From contig QJPP01001736.1 in assembly GCA_003996215.1 (NCBI GenBank), forward strand, positions 1-64,000: a DNA stretch of 64,000 bases, given 5' to 3'. This document shows, piece after piece, positions 60,145 to 64,000 of this stretch. The position numbers were made by a program, and so were the translations under genes. The DNA comes from Jaltomata sinuosa. Lineage: Eukaryota; Streptophyta; Magnoliopsida; Solanales; Solanaceae. The notes below the pieces were generated by a model that saw only the letters and a program-made list of their open reading frames with translations, did not search any database and was not told where the DNA came from. Position 1 is the stretch's first letter; each line of letters starts with the position of its first letter.

Positions 60145-61308
60145 TTATAACCTGTTATGGCATTGACCACCACATGTACTAGACAAGGCACCCTGCTGAG
60201 TGGGGCAGCCTGCTGGAGCTGCTGCAGAGCTAGCCTGGTTCTGCGAACGAGTATCCCTGCCCTTCTGAGAATTTTTAGTGCACTCTTTCATCCTGTGGCC
60301 TGGCTTACCACACCCAAAGTAATTCTCACTACCTGTCATGCACTCACCTTGGTGGTTCCTATCGCACTTCTTACACACTGGATAAGTGCGCCCGCTAGTA
60401 ATCGTACCTTGGGACTTAGATCCAGATGCTCTATCCTATCGATCCTTCTTGAACTTAGGCACTGGGGCACTAGTCGAAGATGGAGCGGGACCTGAATTCT
60501 TCTGATAAAATTTAGAGAGGTTGCCACCCTCTAACCTCTGCTGAGAGTAGCTAAAGTCACCTGTCCTAGCTCTCTTACTATCTCCTCCCCTTTCCTTGAT
60601 CTTTTCCTCCTCGATCTGCTAAGCATAAGTAACCAACCTAGAGAAATCCATCTCCTTAATCAGCATAGTAGTCTTGCACTCTTTGACTACATCATCCGAT
60701 ACACCAAATACAAACTTGCTCATACGAGCTCTAGAGTCAGCTACTATCGCTGGAGCATACTTGGATAGCTGAGTGAACTTGAGAGCATAGTCCTTCACGC
60801 TCATGTCATTCTGCTTCACATTATTGAATTCCTGAACCTTGGCTTCCCTGAGCTCCAGTAGGAAGAATCGGTCCAGAAAAGCAGACTTGGAAAGATTTCA
60901 ACTCACTGTACCCGCATTTGTACCATGAGATTCTTTCCACTGCTGGTACCAAGCGTAGGCCACTCCCTTCAACTGATAGGCGGACAAATCTTCACCCTCG
61001 ATTGGAGTGACAACCATAATGTTTGTCACCTTCTGAATGTCATCCAAAAACTCTTGTGGATCCTCTTCTAACTTAGACCCATGAAATTTCGAAGGGTTCA
61101 TCCGAGTGAAATCTCAGATCCTTGCTGCAGCAGTGTTAGCCTAAGGCAGAGCTGGTGCCACAGCCTGCTGATTGACCTGGGAGGTCATGTCCTGAGCAAG
61201 CACTTAGAAGGAAGCCCTGAATTCGGCATGCGTGACTTGCTCATTCAATGGGTCTGCTGGAGCTGCTGGTGCTGGCTGATTCTTAGCGTTATCTCTTTTG
61301 GGAGGCAT
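60145..61308 (-). pseudogene. Element E gag (broken)
   Basis: It starts MPPKRDNAKNQ at 61308. Stops at codons 56 (61141-61143, TAG) and 65 (61114-61116, TGA) are at exactly the same positions as in D; another lies at codon 35 region. The capsid core (EEDPQEFLDDIQKV, KFTQLSKYAP) is well preserved. The zinc knuckle at 60280-60321 has Tyr for the first Cys. Confidence 0.88.
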
Positions 61309-61513
61309 TTTTCTGAAATGCAAAGAGCATGAGTTAGAATAGAAGGAAATTAAATAGAGTTATACTCTATAGCACGAGATGGAAAAGAAAGAAGGGAAGT
61401 TATTCCTAATGACATCTCATAGCTCCTCCCCCATAAGTGTGGCGCACTTCACACCCATGAGGAATACTCTACTTGATGCGGGTTTTAGACACCCTAGGAC
61501 ACTTGAACCTTAT

Positions 61514-61525
61514 GCTCTGATACCA
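61514..61525 (-). other. Primer-binding site of element E
   Basis: The minus strand reads TGGTATCAGAGC, a full match to the initiator tRNA-Met complement, adjoining the 5' LTR. Confidence 0.93.
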
Positions 61526-61529
61526 AGTT

Positions 61530-63852
61530 TGTTACGCCACGAGGCTACCCTCTGGATGCGACACGGTGCTTAGTGTCATAAATGACCCCAAGCTAACCCA
61601 TGGCATGGCATATCTATACAATTTCAATAGTTAAAACATCACTGTGCGGAAGCTAAAACAATTTTAATAATCAAAACAAGGAAGAACCCGAATATCTGAA
61701 TATATGAAATATATAAATAGTATAGTGCTGACTGAAAACAACACTAACAACTACTGAAATCTAGTCTATGCTTGAAAGCCTTCTAACTGATAGGAGTTGT
61801 TGGGACATGCCCCCAGCAAACTCTAACAAATTTGAAACTGAAAGGTGAGGACTGAAAATAAAGCACGTCTACCATCCTCGAGCTATGAGGACTCACCACT
61901 GAGGCTGCTGAGTATGGGTTGGAAGTCGAACTAAGCGCGGTCTGGATGATGAGTGCCTGAACCTACATCATGAAATGATGTAGCACAAAAATATGTGTCA
62001 GTACTTTGAATGTACTGAGCATGCAGGATATGTAATAAACTGGATAATATAGAACTGAACATAGAAATAGATATACTGGCATATAACTGAAATCTGGACT
62101 GTATGCATTGACCAAGTACAAATCATAAATATAACATGCTGGACTGAATATTGAAATAAATACTGAGCACATGGTCAATGCAATATGAATCTGACTGTGG
62201 GATATACTATTAACCGACATACCCCAAGTTGAGTTAACTATGGGGTCAACCTGTAACCCTGGATGGAAGGGTGTTCATACCTTGCCAAGGGTACGAACAA
62301 ATCTGACGTAGATCCACTAACTGATATCCCCAATGGGACAAGGGTGTCAAGCCTAATTTGACAAGTGACCCCTTTAGAACCTACGGTGGTGCCGTAGTTC
62401 TGGAACTCAGGGATTGCTACTAAAGGCCTTAGCCTAAACCTGACATATAAGCCTTCATCCCTTAGTTCGCTCGGTGCTAAGTCTACTCCCAACTGAACGT
62501 AAGCTAACATGCAACTGTAATACTGGATAGCTCAAAATACGGATATAATCTGAGAATGCACATAAACATACTGAAGGATATGGCATTGAAATTTTAAGGC
62601 ATGATTAGTTGTCTGATCTGCCTAGCAAGCATAATTTATGAAGTATTGAAAATTATCGCAGGCTAGGTTTCTGATCTCTATACATGAACTGTAGTAATTC
62701 TCCAATAAACATGAACTAAGAATCATATAAATTATAGCATCTGAATAGCAAATAAAACTCTAAGGTTTATTAGGTTTAATCAATCATGGAGAAACTGAAG
62801 GAACTGGCTGAGTTCTAGGGACCTAGTGGGTGAAAAGAACCCACTAGTGAATCCAACATACCTGATGAAGAGAACTACGGAGAAATCCTTTGGATTTTGG
62901 GGCTGAACTTGAGGAAGACCTCTGCTTGTTCTGGGGAGAAGACTATCGCCTCTTTCTCTTCTTTTCTTTCTAATTCTGATGGTTTCTAGGAGAATGAATG
63001 TTTTAGGTAATTTTTGACTAGTTAATTAGGCCTAGATGATGTAAAACGACGTAGCTTAGGCCTTCAAGAGAAAGGAAAAGTCTAGAATACGCCTGGGAAA
63101 ATTAAAAGAAATCTACTGAAAATCACGACTCAGGGATCACAACTTGGTTGACGAATTGTACTCCTAGACGACGGACCATCAACTTATTCGTGGTCCTGCC
63201 CAAGAGTCTTGGGGGTTCTCTGATCTGAGGAAACTATGACCCACAGGACGGACCATACTCCTAAATGATGGTTCGTCATGTGGCTTGTGGTTCCTGGGAC
63301 TTTGGTCTGGTCTGGGGATTACACGAGTCAAAGGACGGACCGTGGTTCTGAATAAAGGTCTGTAACCTGACTCGTGGTTCCTAAGTCCTGAACTTAGGGT
63401 CCTATGATTAAGTAAAACCACGAGTGACAGGACGGACCATGGTTTTAAACTACGGTCTGTGATCCCGTCCGTGGGTCTGAGTAGGGAAAATCATAATTCT
63501 CTGATCTTTGGATCCATGAGTCAAATGACGGTCAGTAGTCCTGGACTACGGCCCGTGATCTAACTCGTGGTTCCTAGGACATGGATTTGAGCGTCTACTG
63601 GAAATGGGAACTACGGTTGAGACGATGGATCGTGGTTCCAAACTACGGTCCGTGATCTTAACTGTGGTCCCTAGAACTTAAACTGTTGGTTTACTGGAAA
63701 TGGGGATTACGGATAAGACGATAGATCGTTCTTCCAAACTACGATCCGTGGTCTTAGCCGTCATTGCTGGAAACTTGATTTTTTTCTGAATTTTTTTATT
63801 TCTTATGGTTTTTATAAGCTAAGTCTGGGCTTGGGAGTTCTGGGGTGTTACA
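61530..63852 (-). repeat. 5' LTR of element E (minus strand, 2323 bp)
   Basis: On the plus strand it runs from TGTTACGCC to GGTGTTACA and is collinear with 54142-56465; by eye about one base in ten differs over the first 245 bases. The right target duplication GATTA is at 63853-63857. It has a hairpin at 61963-61983 with a GAA loop. Confidence 0.93.
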
Positions 63853-63857
63853 GATTA

Positions 63858-64000
63858 TATTGAGACCTTTTCTCCAGTTGCTTAGCACAATACAGTTTGA
63901 GTTATTTAAACTGTAGCTGTTACAAGAGATTGGCCTTTACGTCAATTAGATGTCAATAATGCCTTTTTGCATGGTCATCTAACGGAAGAGGTTTATATGG
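63858..64000 (+). pseudogene. Copia element F: RT continues to window edge
   Basis: The RT frame resumes immediately after element E: IETFSPVA, then three in-frame stops, then DWPLRQLDVNNAFLHG and EEVYM at the right edge. These are the conserved first RT blocks of copia, confirming that E split one reading frame. Confidence 0.88.

Overview
This window is plant nuclear DNA: one intact-looking cytochrome P450 gene beside a large, deeply nested block of decayed LTR retrotransposons. A eukaryotic plant is indicated by the two-exon GT..AG P450 of the CYP71 clan, by Ty1/copia and chromodomain-type Ty3/gypsy elements primed by initiator tRNA-Met, and by a hAT-type non-autonomous transposon. The repeat vocabulary fits an asterid, probably Solanaceae, but that is inference and the species cannot be read from the sequence.

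Layout. 1-2866: ends of two LTRs, one apparently inserted in the other, running off the left edge. 2867-6418: AT-rich non-coding DNA with a degenerate tandem repeat, palindromic CACTA-like repeats and a tRNA-like relic. 6419-8043: the P450 gene (CYP736A-like, 513 aa), the only convincing host gene. 8044-9531: flank with a possible terminal exon of a minus-strand gene. 9532-39286: a minus-strand Ty1/copia element (H) split by a four-level nest. Element B (11060-37427) sits in H, element C (15779-34134) sits in B, and element D (24044-32989) sits in the 3' LTR of C. From about 39300 to beyond the right edge lies a plus-strand Ty1/copia element (F). It carries a solo LTR (G, 41018-53538), which is itself split by a full-length Ty3/gypsy element (A, 43207-52778). 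F also carries a second full-length Ty3/gypsy element on the minus strand (E, 54142-63852).

The nesting is supported by 5-bp target-site duplications found at both ends of each inserted element: D ATGTG, C TAAAA, A CATAC, E GATTA, G AGTGG, and B ATGAA/GTGAA with one change. The target reading frame or LTR resumes on the far side of each insertion.

A and C form one chromovirus (Tekay/Del-like) family, with LTRs starting TGTAAYGA and ending near GTCGTGACA. D and E form a second family, starting TGTAAYACC and ending in GTGACA or a mutated form of it. B carries LTRs of about 3 kb around only about 1.9 kb of non-coding interior. No element has an open polyprotein. Stops, frameshifts and lost catalytic or zinc-binding residues are present in all, and several stops are shared by two copies of a family.

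No defence system, operon or other obviously new gene system is visible. The most unusual material is in the LTRs: arrays of short hairpins (GTACCA-loop-TGGTAC), an exact 50-bp tandem hairpin array whose copy number differs between the two LTRs of B, clusters of CCGCTATAGCGG palindromes, a hairpin conserved in all four LTRs of the D/E family, and the shared premature stops.
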